Positions 17,786-27,101 of a stretch of 64,000 nucleotides of DNA are shown here, one piece after another. The DNA lies in NCBI GenBank assembly GCA_913775315.1, contig CAJYIX010000017.1, forward strand, positions 62,001 through 126,000, in the 5' to 3' direction. The DNA comes from an uncultured Sphingomonas sp. (GTDB lineage Bacteria > Pseudomonadota > Alphaproteobacteria > Sphingomonadales > Sphingomonadaceae). Both the position numbers and the translations under genes were made by a program. Below the pieces are notes generated by a model. The model was given only the letters and a program-made list of their open reading frames with translations, was not told the origin of the DNA and did not search any database. Every line of letters starts with the position of its first letter. Position 1 is the first letter of the stretch.

Positions 17786-19249
17786 TCAGCCCTCGTGGCT
17801 GTAGTTCTTGAGCTCGTCGCCGATGATCTGCGTGACGTGCAGCACGTTGGTCGACCCCGGCACGCCGAACGGGACGCCTGCACACACGACCACGCGCTCA
17901 CCGCCCTTTGCCAACCCGTGGCGCAGCGCCATGCGCTTGGCCTTGGCCACCATCTCCTCGAACGAGGCGACGTCGCGCGTCTGGACGGCGTGGACGCCCC
18001 AGAGCAGGCCCAGCCGCCGCGCGGTCTGCGCGCGCGGGGTGAGGACGAGGATCGGCACCGACGGCCGCTCGCGCGCGATGCGGCGCGCGGTCGAGCCCGA
18101 CATGGTGAAGCAAATGATCGCGCTGGCGCTCGCGGTGTTGGCGATGGTCTTGGCTGCGGCGGCGAGTGCGTCGGCGGTCGTCGGGTCGGGCGTCGTCACG
18201 GTGAAGTGCACGCGGTCGCCATGCGCCGGGTCGCGCTCGACCGCATTGGCGATGGCGTCCATCATCGCGACCGATTCGGCGGGCCAGGCACCCGCGGCGC
18301 TTTCAGCCGACAGCATGATCGCGTCGGCGCCGTCATAGACCGCGGTCGCCACGTCCGACACCTCGGCGCGGGTCGGCGTCGGTGCGGTAATCATCGATTC
18401 GAGCATCTGCGTCGCGACGATGACGGGGCGGCCCAGGCGGCGCGCGGTCTCGACGATCCGCTTCTGGAGCGGCGGCACCGACTGCGGCGGCAGTTCGACG
18501 CCCAGGTCGCCGCGCGCGACCATCACGCCGTCGCACTGCTCGACGATCTCGTCCAGCCTTGCCACCGCGCTCGGCTTCTCGATCTTGGCGAGGAGCGCGG
18601 CCTTGCCCTGGATGAGCTTGCGCGCGTCGGCGAGGTCCTCGGGCCGCTGCACGAACGAGAGCGCGATCCAGTCGCACCCCTGCTCGACCGCGAAGGCGAG
18701 GTCGCTGATGTCCTTTTCGGTGAGCGCCGCCATTGGCAGCACCACGTCGGGGACGTTGAGCCCCTTCGAATTGGACAGCGCGCCGCCCACTTCGACCACA
18801 GTCTCGATCCGGTCGTCGCCGTGATCGGTGACCCGCAGCACGAGCTTGCCGTCGTCGAGCAGCAGGCGGGCATCGCGCGCGATCGCGGCGAAAATCTCGC
18901 GGTGCGGCAGTTCGACGCGAGTCGAGTCGCCCGGTTCGGGCGAGCGGTCGAGGACGAAGGTCTGGCCGGGCTCGAGGATCACCCGCCCGTCGGCGAACTT
19001 GCCGACGCGCAGCTTGGGCCCCTGAAGATCGGCGAGGATCGTCGTCGGGCGGCGATATTCCGCCTCCATCGCGCGGATCGCCTCGATCACCGGGATCTTC
19101 GATGCCTGATCGCCGTGGCTCATGTTGATGCGGAACGCATCGGCGCCGCGCTCGAACAGCGTCGCGATCATCTCGGGCGTGCTGCTCGCCGGGCCCAGCG
19201 TCGCAAGGACGCGTACCTTGCGAGAACGGGGCGGCATGGCCTTGGTCAT
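17786..19249 (-). CDS. pyk: Pyruvate kinase
   Basis: 487 aa. Converts phosphoenolpyruvate and ADP to pyruvate and ATP, the last step of glycolysis. The N-terminal VRVLATLGPAS, ADLQGPKLRVG, the active-site block KIEKPSAVARLDEIV with MVARGDLGVELP, ATQMLESM and TRAEVSDVATAVYDGADA are all present, and the C-terminal alpha/beta domain (about 350-487) is full length. ATG 19249 has GAGGAG upstream. A terminator follows the gene. Confidence 0.96.
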   Translation of the reverse strand: MTKAMPPRSRKVRVLATLGPASSTPEMIATLFERGADAFRINMSHGDQASKIPVIEAIRAMEAEYRRPTTILADLQGPKLRVGKFADGRVILEPGQTFVLDRSPEPGDSTRVELPHREIFAAIARDARLLLDDGKLVLRVTDHGDDRIETVVEVGGALSNSKGLNVPDVVLPMAALTEKDISDLAFAVEQGCDWIALSFVQRPEDLADARKLIQGKAALLAKIEKPSAVARLDEIVEQCDGVMVARGDLGVELPPQSVPPLQKRIVETARRLGRPVIVATQMLESMITAPTPTRAEVSDVATAVYDGADAIMLSAESAAGAWPAESVAMMDAIANAVERDPAHGDRVHFTVTTPDPTTADALAAAAKTIANTASASAIICFTMSGSTARRIARERPSVPILVLTPRAQTARRLGLLWGVHAVQTRDVASFEEMVAKAKRMALRHGLAKGGERVVVCAGVPFGVPGSTNVLHVTQIIGDELKNYSHEG

Positions 19250-19282
19250 GGTGAAATCGGCTCCTCGGCTTGTCCGGCGCGG

Positions 19283-19310
19283 TTCGTAGCCGATATTGGC
19301 CCCCGATCAA
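19283..19310 (-). promoter_or_regulatory. Possible pyk promoter
   Basis: On the minus strand TTGATC (19310-19305), 16 bases, TACGAA (19288-19283), about 35 bases before the pyk ATG. It shares the gap with the divergent DUF1244 gene. Confidence 0.35.
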
Positions 19311-19330
19311 CCATGCATAGGATTGCGTAA

Positions 19331-19699
19331 ATGGCCGCCATTGACGAACTCGACGATCAGGTCGCCGCCGCGGCGTTTCGCCGGCTGGTCCACCTCCTCC
19401 AGCATCGCACCGACGCGCAGAATGTCGACCTGATGGGGCTGGCGGGCTTCTGCCGCAATTGCCTCGGCGACTGGGTGGCCGAGGCCGGGGGCATGACCAA
19501 GGATGCGGGCCGCGAGATCGTCTACGGCATGCCCTATGCCGACTGGAAGGCGCAGCACCAGACCGCCGCCAGCCCGGAGCAGATCGCACGCATGAACGAA
19601 AGCGTCGCGAAGAACCCGCGCGAGGACGACGCGCTCGACGAGGCGCTGGAGGACACCTTTCCCGCGAGCGACCCGCCGGCGATGACCGAGCCGAAGTAG
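19331..19699 (+). CDS. DUF1244 domain protein with acidic C-terminal tail
   Basis: 122 aa. Residues 1-80 match DUF1244: AAFRRLVHLLQHRTDAQNVD, MGLAGFCRNCLGDW with a CxxC-like pair, and REIVYGMPYADWK. Proteins of this family are small, conserved in proteobacteria and of unknown function. Residues about 98-122 add an acidic tail, DDALDEALEDTFPASDPPA, which resembles a separate small motif found at the end of other alphaproteobacterial proteins. It starts 81 bases from divergent pyk. Confidence 0.8.
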   Translation: MAAIDELDDQVAAAAFRRLVHLLQHRTDAQNVDLMGLAGFCRNCLGDWVAEAGGMTKDAGREIVYGMPYADWKAQHQTAASPEQIARMNESVAKNPREDDALDEALEDTFPASDPPAMTEPK

Positions 19700-19732
19700 C
19701 GCGGATGTCTGGACGCTGATCCCAAAACCATT

Positions 19733-19814
19733 GTCACCCCTGGCTCGACCCGGGGGTCCCGCTTCTTCTGGCCGAACGAAGGAGAAGCGGGACCCCGAAT
19801 CAAGTCCGGGATGA
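19733..19814. repeat. REP-like composite element, copy 2
   Basis: A perfect 14-bp stem (GGGGTCCCGCTTCT at 19753-19766 with AGAAGCGGGACCCC at 19783-19796, loop 16) is flanked by GTCACCC at the left and AAGTCCGGGATGAC at the right, the same core as the palindromes near 7750 and 56050. It lies in the convergent gap between the DUF1244 gene and glmM and may also terminate both. Confidence 0.8.
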
Positions 19815-19822
19815 CGGGGGCA

Positions 19823-21163
19823 TTAGGCCGCCGCGCGGACCGCGTCGCAGATGCGGTCGACCGTGGCCTCGACTTGGGCAGCATAGTCGCCCTCTGCCAT
19901 CACCCGGATGACGGGTTCGGTGCCCGAGGGGCGGATGAGCAACCGGCCCTTACCCGCCAGTTCAGCCTCTGCCGCGGCGATGACGTCGATCACGGCGGCG
20001 GCCTCTAGCGGCTTGGCGCCGCGGTCGTAGCGGACGTTCTTCAATACCTGCGGCACGCGATCGAAATGGTGGAGCACTTCGCCCGCCGGGGCGCCCGCAC
20101 GGACCACTTCTGCCAGGATCTGGAGCGCGGCGACGAGGCCGTCGCCGGTGGTGCCGTAATCGGCGAGGATGATGTGCCCCGATTGCTCGCCCCCGACATT
20201 GTACCCGCGTGAGCGCATCGTCTCGAGCACGTAGCGGTCGCCGACCTTGGTGCGGATGAGTTCGAGCCCCTCCCTCGCCATCCGCCGCTCGAGGCCAAGG
20301 TTCGACATCACCGTGGCGACCAACCCGCCGCCATTGAGCCGCCCGCGCCGCGCCCAGCCCAATGCGATCGTCGCCATCAACTGGTCGCCGTCGACGATCG
20401 CGCCGTCCTGATCGACGACGATCAGCCGGTCGGCATCGCCGTCGAGCGCGATGCCGATATCCGCGCCCGACGCGACGACGGTTTCCTGAAGCACGCCCGG
20501 CGCGGTCGAGCCGACGCCGGCGTTGATGTTTTTGCCGTCCGGCCCGACGCCGATCGCGACGACTTCGGCGCCCAGTTCCCAGAGGGCCGAGGGCGCGACC
20601 TGATAGGCGGCGCCATTGGCGCAATCGACAACGATCTTGAGCCCGTCGAGCCGCAGATCCTCGGGAAAAGTCGACTTTGCGAAGTGGATGTAGCGCCCGC
20701 GCGCATCCTCGATCCGCTTGGCGCGCCCGATCTCGGCCGAGGGGACGAGGGGGACGGTGCCGTCGATCAGCGCCTCGATCGCTTCCTCGTCCGCGTCGGA
20801 CAGCTTGTAGCCGTCGGGGCCGAACAGCTTGATGCCATTGTCGGCATAGGGGTTATGGCTCGCCGAAATCATGACGCCCAGGTCCGCGCGCATCGACCGC
20901 GTCAGCATGGCGACCGCCGGGGTCGGCATCGGCCCCACCAGCACCACATCCATGCCCACCGCGGTGAACCCCGCCACCAGCGCGTTTTCGAGCATATAGC
21001 CCGACAGGCGCGTGTCCTTGCCGATCACCACGCGATGCTTGTGATCCCCGCGCAGGAAGTGCGCGCCCGCCGCCATGCCGACGCGCATCGCCATTTCGGC
21101 GGTCATCGGCGATAGGTTGGTCGCGCCGCGAATGCCGTCGGTGCCGAAATATTTTCTTGCCAT
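19823..21163 (-). CDS. glmM: Phosphoglucosamine mutase
   Basis: 446 aa. Interconverts glucosamine-6-phosphate and glucosamine-1-phosphate on the way to UDP-GlcNAc, peptidoglycan and lipid A. It starts [13 protein letters not shown] as the family does, using ATG 21163; a GTG directly before it is in frame but less likely. The phosphoserine is S102 in [12 protein letters not shown], the metal loop is DGDADR, the sugar loop is GGEQSGH, and the phosphate-binding loop [12 protein letters not shown] is near the C-terminus. Confidence 0.96.
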   Translation of the reverse strand: MARKYFGTDGIRGATNLSPMTAEMAMRVGMAAGAHFLRGDHKHRVVIGKDTRLSGYMLENALVAGFTAVGMDVVLVGPMPTPAVAMLTRSMRADLGVMISASHNPYADNGIKLFGPDGYKLSDADEEAIEALIDGTVPLVPSAEIGRAKRIEDARGRYIHFAKSTFPEDLRLDGLKIVVDCANGAAYQVAPSALWELGAEVVAIGVGPDGKNINAGVGSTAPGVLQETVVASGADIGIALDGDADRLIVVDQDGAIVDGDQLMATIALGWARRGRLNGGGLVATVMSNLGLERRMAREGLELIRTKVGDRYVLETMRSRGYNVGGEQSGHIILADYGTTGDGLVAALQILAEVVRAGAPAGEVLHHFDRVPQVLKNVRYDRGAKPLEAAAVIDVIAAAEAELAGKGRLLIRPSGTEPVIRVMAEGDYAAQVEATVDRICDAVRAAA

Positions 21164-21235
21164 CACGCGTTCCCGCTACACCTTGCACCAAATTTGTCGG
21201 TCGTCTGATAGCGCGGCCTTTTGGGAAGGGCGAGT

Positions 21236-22501
21236 ATGTCGCAGCCGATGCGGATTCTGTTGGCGCTGGTCGCGGGCATCGCCGCGGGCGTGGCGCTGGC
21301 GGCGTGGCGCCCCGACGCAGCGATCGCCGGCACCTCGGTCGCGCAGCCGATCGGGACGATGTGGCTGAATGCGCTCCGCATGACGATCGTCCCGCTCGTC
21401 GTCGCGCTGCTCGTCACCGGCGTCGCCGCCACCGCGCGCGCCGCGCGGGCGAGCAAGCTTGCCGGCCGGGCGATCGCCGTCTTCCTCATCTGCCTGTGGA
21501 GTTCGTCGGCGCTCGGCGCGCTGTTCACGCTCACGCTGCTCGACTTCTTCCCGCTGGGCGCGGAGGCGGGCAATGCGCTGAAGGCGAGCTTCGCGGGTGC
21601 CGCGCCGGTGGGGCCGGTGCCGCCCTTTTCCGACTTCCTGATCGCGATGGTGCCGACCAACCCGGTCGCGGCGGCGGCGGAGGACGCGTTCCTGCCGCTC
21701 ATCGTCTTCACCGTCACCTTCGCCTTCGCGCTCACGCGTTTGCCGCAGGAGCCGCGCGAGCTTCTGAGCCGTTTTTTCCAAGCAATCGCCGACGCGATGC
21801 TGGTGATGATTACCTGGGTCCTGTGGCTGGCGCCGATCGGCGTGTTCGCGCTCGCCTATGTCGTGGGGGCCAAGGCGGGGACAGCGGCGTTCGGCGCGCT
21901 GGTTCACTATGTCGCGATCGTCGCGGGGACGGGGATCCTCGTCTGGCTGCTCGCCTATCCGACCGCGATGGTGGCGGGCCGGGTATCGCTGCGCCAGTTT
22001 CTGCGCGCGATCGGGCCGAGCCAGGCGGTGGCGATCAGCACGCAGTCGAGCCTTGCTTCGCTCCCTGCCATGCTGCGCGGGGCGGAGGCGCTGAACCTGC
22101 CCGTCGCCGCGTCGGGCGTCGTGCTGCCACTGGCGGTCGCGATCTTCCGCTTCACCGGGCCTGCCATGAACATCTCGGTCGCCCTCTATGTGGCGCATGT
22201 GTTCGGCATCCGGCTGGGGCCGGAGCAGATCGCGATCGGCATCGCCGCCGCCGCGATCACGACGCTGGGCGCGGTCAGCCTGCCGGGCACGATCAGCTTC
22301 GTCTCCTCGATCGCGCCGATCGCGCTCGCCATGGGCGTGCCGATCGAGCCGTTGGCGCTGCTGGTCGCGGTCGAAACGCTGCCCGACATCATCCGCACAC
22401 TGGGCAACGTGACGATGGACGTCGCGGTGACGAGCGTCGTGACGCGGGGGCAAGCCGAGGGGCTGGACCGGACCGAGGCGGACGCGATCCTGGGCGGTTA
22501 G
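21236..22501 (+). CDS. Dicarboxylate/amino acid:cation symporter (DAACS family)
   Basis: 421 aa, about eight membrane helices plus two re-entrant loops as in GltPh/DctA. Conserved parts visible are MWLNALRMTIVPLVVALLV near the N-terminus, the serine-rich hairpin AISTQSSLASLPAM, the unwound helix segment FTGPAMNISVALYVAHVFGI, and SLPGTISFVSSIAPI. It imports acidic amino acids or C4-dicarboxylates with Na+ or H+. The motif varies from NMDGT (here PAMNIS), so substrate is uncertain. ATG 21236 follows GGGAAGGG by 5 bases. Its stop overlaps the Sua5 stop by 4 bases. Confidence 0.88.
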   Translation: MSQPMRILLALVAGIAAGVALAAWRPDAAIAGTSVAQPIGTMWLNALRMTIVPLVVALLVTGVAATARAARASKLAGRAIAVFLICLWSSSALGALFTLTLLDFFPLGAEAGNALKASFAGAAPVGPVPPFSDFLIAMVPTNPVAAAAEDAFLPLIVFTVTFAFALTRLPQEPRELLSRFFQAIADAMLVMITWVLWLAPIGVFALAYVVGAKAGTAAFGALVHYVAIVAGTGILVWLLAYPTAMVAGRVSLRQFLRAIGPSQAVAISTQSSLASLPAMLRGAEALNLPVAASGVVLPLAVAIFRFTGPAMNISVALYVAHVFGIRLGPEQIAIGIAAAAITTLGAVSLPGTISFVSSIAPIALAMGVPIEPLALLVAVETLPDIIRTLGNVTMDVAVTSVVTRGQAEGLDRTEADAILGG

Positions 22502-23433
22502 AACGCCGCCCTTCGCAGCCGGTCGTTGATTGCCTCGCCCAGCCCCATGTCCGGCACCGGCGCCACCGCGATCGCCGCCGCATCGCTGGCATCGGCGCGG
22601 TGGAGCGCGTCGAACAGGCGCGCCGCCGCCTCGACTAGATCGCCGCTCGGCGACAGCGTGTCGTCGCCCGCGACCGGGCCGAAGCCGATCAGCCATTCGT
22701 CCGCCCGCCGCCCGGTCGCGTCCAGCCGCACGGGCTTGCCCGGCGCATAATGGCTGGAAAGCTGGCCCGGCGCGGTGATCGCTTCGCCATCCGGCCCGCG
22801 TGCAAGGCCGAGGTCGTCGGCGGTGATCGGCCCCGGCCGCAGGATCAGCCGGCGCGCCGGATCGACGATCGTCGATTCGATCCCCGCCGGGGTTGCCCCG
22901 TCGTCGAGAATGAGTTCGATCCGGCTACCGAGGCTCGCCATGACATGCTCGGCGCGCGTCGGGCTGATCCCGCCACTGGCGTTCGCGGACGGCGCGGCCA
23001 GCGGCCTGCCGCAGGCGCGCAGTAGCGCCTGCATCGCCCGGTGTGCGGGCATCCGCACCGCCACGGTATCAAGCCCCGCCGTCGCCAGCGCCGCGACCGG
23101 GCTCCCCTCGGCCAGCGGCAGGACCAGCGTCAGCGGCCCCGGCCACCAGCGCGCCGCCAGCGCCAGCGCCGCGTCGTCGAACCGCGCAATGGCGCGTGCG
23201 GCGTCGAGGTCGGGCACGTGCACGATCAGCGGATTGAAGCTCGGCCGCCCCTTGGCCGCATAGATGCCCGCCACCGCCCGCGAATCGGTCGCGTCCGCCG
23301 CCAGCCCGTAAACCGTCTCGGTCGGCACCGCGACGCAGCCGCCGCGAGCAATGACCGCCGCCGCCGCCTCAATCGCGCCGGGCGTGCCGTAGCGTAAGGA
23401 CCGTGTCCCAAGGGGCGGGTTTGTCGGCAGCAT
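22498..23433 (-). CDS. Threonylcarbamoyl-AMP synthase (Sua5 type)
   Basis: 311 aa, the long Sua5 form: a YrdC/TsaC domain (about 1-200) followed by the Sua5-specific C-terminal domain. It makes threonylcarbamoyl-AMP from Thr, bicarbonate and ATP for t6A37 modification of ANN-decoding tRNAs. GGCVAVPTETVYGLAADAT, KGRPSFNPLIVHV, RMPAHRAM and PLAAPSANASGGISPT are all present, as is SSHYAPGKPVRL of the linker. ATG 23433 fits family length; the frame is open further upstream but lacks homology there. Convergent with the symporter. Confidence 0.93.
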   Translation of the reverse strand: MLPTNPPLGTRSLRYGTPGAIEAAAAVIARGGCVAVPTETVYGLAADATDSRAVAGIYAAKGRPSFNPLIVHVPDLDAARAIARFDDAALALAARWWPGPLTLVLPLAEGSPVAALATAGLDTVAVRMPAHRAMQALLRACGRPLAAPSANASGGISPTRAEHVMASLGSRIELILDDGATPAGIESTIVDPARRLILRPGPITADDLGLARGPDGEAITAPGQLSSHYAPGKPVRLDATGRRADEWLIGFGPVAGDDTLSPSGDLVEAAARLFDALHRADASDAAAIAVAPVPDMGLGEAINDRLRRAAF

Positions 23434-23450
23434 CCGAAACCCGCTATATC
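23421..23450 (+). promoter_or_regulatory. Promoter of the acyl-CoA dehydrogenase gene
   Basis: TTGTCG (23421-23426), 18 bases, TATATC (23445-23450). The -35 overlaps the first codons of the divergent Sua5 gene. Transcription would start about 20 bases before the ribosome site AGAGAGGA. Confidence 0.45.
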
Positions 23451-23479
23451 GCGCAGAAAATCGCCACAAGAGAGGACCG

Positions 23480-25192
23480 ATGAGCTTCACTCCCGCCATC
23501 GCCGAGCAGCGCTTCGTGCTCGACCATATCGCCCGCATCGGCGAGCTCGCCGCCAGCGACCGCTTCGCCGAGGCGACGCCCGACACCGTCGAGGCTGTGC
23601 TGGAGGGCGTCGGCGCCTTTGCCGCGGGCGAATGGGCGCCGCTCGACCGCGCGGGCGATACCGTCGGCGCGCAGCTTCGCGAGAACGGCGTCGTCATGCC
23701 CGAGGGGTTCGGCGCGGCGTATCGCGACTATGTCGAGGGCGGCTGGGGCACGGTGGGCTCGCCGACCGAGCATGGCGGCATGGGCATGCCCTTCGTGCTG
23801 GCGAGCGCGGTGCTGGAGACGCTAGGCACCGCGAACATGGGCTTCGCGCTCTGCCCCACGCTGACCGTCGGCGCGATTGAAGCGCTGATGCATCATGGCA
23901 GCGCGGCGCAGCAGGCGGCGTATCTGCCGCACCTGTCGACCGGCGAATGGACCGGCACGATGAACCTGACCGAGCCGCAAGCGGGCAGCGACGTCGGCGC
24001 ACTGCGCACCCGCGCCGAGCCGCTGGCGGACGGGCGCTTCTCGATCACGGGCACCAAGATCTATATCAGCTTCGGCGACCACGATTTGGCCGAGCAGATC
24101 GTCCACCTCGTCCTCGCGCGCTTGCCAGGCGCGCCGGCGGGGACGCGGGGCCTCAGCCTGTTCCTCGTGCCCAAGTACCGGCTGGATGCCGAGGGGAAGC
24201 CCGGCGACTTCAACGACGTTCGCGTCGTGTCGATCGAGCACAAGATGGGCCTCCACGTCTCTCCCACCTGCGTCCTGTCGTTCGGCGACAATGGCGACTG
24301 CGTGGGCGAACTGATCGGGCATGAGGGCGGCGGGATCGCGGCGATGTTCACGATGATGAACAATGCGCGCCTCAACGTCGGGCTTCAGGGCGTGCAGGTG
24401 GCCGAGCGCGCGACGCAGCGCGCCGTCGCCTATGCGCTCGACCGCGTTCAGGGCGCGCGCGGCGGCGCGAACGTGGCGATCATCGAGCATCCCGACGTGC
24501 GCCGGATGCTTCTCCGCATGAAGGCGCAGACACAGGCGGCACGCGCGCTCGTCTATCTCGCCGCCAGCGAGGGCGACCGCGCGACGCTGGGCGACGCGGA
24601 AGCGAAGAAGCGCCTCGACCTCCTCACCCCGCTTGCCAAGGCGCACGGCACCGACATCGGCAACGAGGTCGCCAGCCTCGGCATCCAGGTGCATGGCGGC
24701 ATGGGCTATGTCGAGGAGACGGGCGCTGCGCAGCATTTCCGCGATGCGCGCATCACCCCGATCTATGAGGGGACCAACGGCATCCAGGCCGCCGATCTGG
24801 TCGGGCGCAAGTTGTCGATGGACAATGGCGGCGTGTTCCTCGCCCATATCGCGGCGATGCGCGAGGAGGCGAAGGATGCGGGCCTCACCGCGCTGATCGA
24901 CGCATGCGAGGAGGTCGGCCGGGGGCTGATGACCGCAGATGCCGACGACAAGCTTGCCGCCTCCTATCCCTTCCTCACCATGCTCTCAGTCGCAACCTGC
25001 GGCTGGCTGATGGAGCGACAGGGGCGCGTCGCGGCGAGCGCCGAGGGCGATCTGACCTTTCTCGCGCAGAAGCAGGCCGCCGCCCGCTTCTATGTCGAGC
25101 AGGTGGTGCCCGAGGCACTGGGGCTGAAGGCCGCGGCGACCGCGCGGGCGGAGGTGCTCTACTCGATCCCCGCGGCTGCCTTCGCCGCCTGA
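23480..25192 (+). CDS. Acyl-CoA dehydrogenase with C-terminal extension (DmdC-like)
   Basis: 570 aa, longer than classical enzymes (about 380) because of an extra C-terminal helical domain (about 460-570), as in the DmdC/FadE5-like branch. FAD-linked alpha,beta-dehydrogenation of an acyl-CoA is expected. Visible blocks: MNLTEPQAGSDVGALRT and GTKIYISFGDHD in the middle domain, IQVHGGMGYVEETG, and ITPIYEGTNGIQAADL carrying the catalytic Glu. A good RBS and promoter precede it. Whether it acts on fatty, branched or methylmercaptopropionyl-CoA cannot be told from sequence. Confidence 0.9.
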   Translation: MSFTPAIAEQRFVLDHIARIGELAASDRFAEATPDTVEAVLEGVGAFAAGEWAPLDRAGDTVGAQLRENGVVMPEGFGAAYRDYVEGGWGTVGSPTEHGGMGMPFVLASAVLETLGTANMGFALCPTLTVGAIEALMHHGSAAQQAAYLPHLSTGEWTGTMNLTEPQAGSDVGALRTRAEPLADGRFSITGTKIYISFGDHDLAEQIVHLVLARLPGAPAGTRGLSLFLVPKYRLDAEGKPGDFNDVRVVSIEHKMGLHVSPTCVLSFGDNGDCVGELIGHEGGGIAAMFTMMNNARLNVGLQGVQVAERATQRAVAYALDRVQGARGGANVAIIEHPDVRRMLLRMKAQTQAARALVYLAASEGDRATLGDAEAKKRLDLLTPLAKAHGTDIGNEVASLGIQVHGGMGYVEETGAAQHFRDARITPIYEGTNGIQAADLVGRKLSMDNGGVFLAHIAAMREEAKDAGLTALIDACEEVGRGLMTADADDKLAASYPFLTMLSVATCGWLMERQGRVAASAEGDLTFLAQKQAAARFYVEQVVPEALGLKAAATARAEVLYSIPAAAFAA

Positions 25193-25218
25193 TCGACACG
25201 TTCAGGCTTTGTTGACCG

Positions 25219-25259
25219 CGATTCTCGGGCGGACGGGTGTTCCGCTCGCCCGGGAATCG
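25219..25259 (+). terminator. Strong hairpin between acyl-CoA dehydrogenase gene and aguA
   Basis: A 13-bp stem (CGATTCTCGGGCG / CGCCCGGGAATCG, one wobble) with a 15-base loop. No T-run follows, so it is either a Rho-type end, an RNA-stability element or an attenuator; it ends 16 bases before the aguA ATG. A TTGACC at 25212-25217 overlaps its left foot. Confidence 0.5.
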
Positions 25260-25275
25260 CACTAGATCGCAGGCC

Positions 25276-26253
25276 ATGACCCTGCCGCCGCCGCCCGAAT
25301 GGGCCGATCACGAGGCCGTCCTCATCGGCTTTCCCAGCCATCCCGACGTCTGGGGTCCGCCGCTCGAGGGCGCCCGGGCCGAGACGCTCGCCTTCGCCAA
25401 CGCCATCGCCGACGAGGGGCGCGGCGAGCGCGTCCTCCTTGTCTGCGCCGATGGCGAGGCGGCGCGCGCCGCGATGACGCGGATCGGCAAGGGCGTCGAG
25501 ATCCTGACCGCCGCGTTCGGCGACGTGTGGCTGCGCGATACCGCCGCGATCGTGACCGGCGATGGCACCGCGCGCGCGTTCCGCTTCAATGGCTGGGGCG
25601 GCAAATACGACTTTCCCGGCGATTCGGATGTCGGCCCGCGCCTCGCCCGGCGGCGGCATATCGAGTTCGAGCTGTGCGACTGGGTGCTCGAAGGCGGCTC
25701 GATCGACGGCGACGGCACCGGCCTTGTCGTCACAACCGAGCAGTGCCTGCTCAACCGGAACCGCAATCCCGGCCTGTCGAAGGGGCGGGCGGAGGACTGG
25801 CTGTATCGCGATCTCGGCTACGACCGGGTGTTGTGGCTGGGCGACGGGCTCGTCAACGATCACACCGACGGGCATGTCGACAATCTTGCGCGGTTCGTCG
25901 GTCCGAACCGGCTCGCGATCCCCGAGCCGGAGGAGAACGACCCCAACTGGCTGATCTATCAGGACGCCGCCCGGCGCGCCGAGGCGATGGGGGTGGAGGT
26001 CGTGCGCATCCCCTCCCCCGGCCGCGTGCTGGTCGATGACGAGGTCGTGCCGGCGAGCTACATGAACTTCTATATCGGCAACACCGTCGTGGCGGTGCCG
26101 ACCTATGGCCAGCCCAACGACGCAAAGGCCGTGGCGGCGGTGCAGGCGCTGTTCCCCGGTCGCCGCGCGGTGGGCCTGCGCGCCGACCACATCCTGACCG
26201 GCGGCGGCAGCTTCCACTGCATCAGCCAGCAACTGCCGAGGATCACCGCATGA
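25276..26253 (+). CDS. aguA: Agmatine deiminase
   Basis: 325 aa. Hydrolyses agmatine to N-carbamoylputrescine and ammonia. It belongs to the Porphyromonas-type peptidylarginine deiminase fold: LPPPPEWADHEAVLIGFP at the N-terminus, GDVWLRDTAAI, FNGWGGKY, a DHTDGHVDNLARF block with catalytic Asp and His, and the nucleophile C315 in GGGSFHCISQQ. ATG 25276 is used because homology begins there, though the frame extends to 25237. It overlaps aguB by ATGA, making a two-gene putrescine operon. Confidence 0.94.
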   Translation: MTLPPPPEWADHEAVLIGFPSHPDVWGPPLEGARAETLAFANAIADEGRGERVLLVCADGEAARAAMTRIGKGVEILTAAFGDVWLRDTAAIVTGDGTARAFRFNGWGGKYDFPGDSDVGPRLARRRHIEFELCDWVLEGGSIDGDGTGLVVTTEQCLLNRNRNPGLSKGRAEDWLYRDLGYDRVLWLGDGLVNDHTDGHVDNLARFVGPNRLAIPEPEENDPNWLIYQDAARRAEAMGVEVVRIPSPGRVLVDDEVVPASYMNFYIGNTVVAVPTYGQPNDAKAVAAVQALFPGRRAVGLRADHILTGGGSFHCISQQLPRITA

Positions 26254-27098
26254 CCGAAGTGACCGTCGCGGCGATGCAACTCGCCTTCACGCGCGATCTC
26301 GATGCCAACATCGCCGCGGTCAGCGAGCTGGTGCGCGAGGCGAAGGGCCGCGGCGCGCAGGTCGTGCTGCCGCCCGAATTGTTCGAGGGCGAGTATTTCT
26401 GCCGCACCGAGGAGGAGGAGTGGTTCGCCACCGCCCGCCCGGTGAACGAGCATCCCGCGGTGCTGGCGATGCAACGCCTCGCGGACGAACTCGACCTCTA
26501 CATCCCGACCAGCTTCTTCGAGGCGGACGGGCCGCACCACTACAACTCGCTGGCGATGATTGCGCCCGGCGGGCGGATCGAGGGCGTGTATCGCAAGAGC
26601 CACATTCCCGACGGGCCGGGCTATGAGGAGAAATTCTATTTCCGCCCGGGCAATACCGGGTTCAAGGTGTGGGGCGGGCCGGGCGTGAAGCTGGGCGTCG
26701 GCATCTGCTGGGACCAATGGTACCCGGAGACCGCGCGGGCGATGATGCTGATGGGGGCGGAACTGCTTTTCTACCCAACCGCGATCGGTGCGGAGCCGCA
26801 CGACCCGACGCTCGACACGCGGCACATGTGGCGGCGCGCGATGCTGGGCCATGCGGTGGCGAACATCGTGCCCGTCGTCGCCTCGAACCGGATCGGCAAC
26901 GAGCATGGCCAAGTCTTCTACGGCCACAGCTTCATCTGCGACGAGTTCGGCGAGATGATCGCCGAGTTCGGAGCGGACGAAACGGGCGTGCTGACCGCGA
27001 CGCTGGATCTGGCACGGGTGAAGAAGAACCGCGCGGGGATGGGCTTCTTCCGTGACCGACGCCCGGAGCTTTACCGGCGATTGGTCGAGGATATCTGA
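26250..27098 (+). CDS. aguB: N-carbamoylputrescine amidase
   Basis: 282 aa, nitrilase-superfamily C-N hydrolase. It converts N-carbamoylputrescine to putrescine, CO2 and ammonia, completing the arginine-decarboxylase route to putrescine begun by AguA. The Glu-Lys-Cys triad is E43 (LPPELFEGEYF), K116 (YRKSHIPDGPG) and C153 (GVGICWDQWYPE). The 4-base overlap with aguA and the paired function make the assignment firm. No arginine decarboxylase is in this window. Confidence 0.94.
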   Translation: MTEVTVAAMQLAFTRDLDANIAAVSELVREAKGRGAQVVLPPELFEGEYFCRTEEEEWFATARPVNEHPAVLAMQRLADELDLYIPTSFFEADGPHHYNSLAMIAPGGRIEGVYRKSHIPDGPGYEEKFYFRPGNTGFKVWGGPGVKLGVGICWDQWYPETARAMMLMGAELLFYPTAIGAEPHDPTLDTRHMWRRAMLGHAVANIVPVVASNRIGNEHGQVFYGHSFICDEFGEMIAEFGADETGVLTATLDLARVKKNRAGMGFFRDRRPELYRRLVEDI

Positions 27099-27101
27099 GC
27101 C

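Noticed and set aside
15831-17885. Open frame of about 680 codons on the minus strand opposite the alkaline phosphatase
   Set aside because: Composition is that of an antisense shadow; the phosphatase frame on the plus strand has a signal peptide and catalytic motifs.
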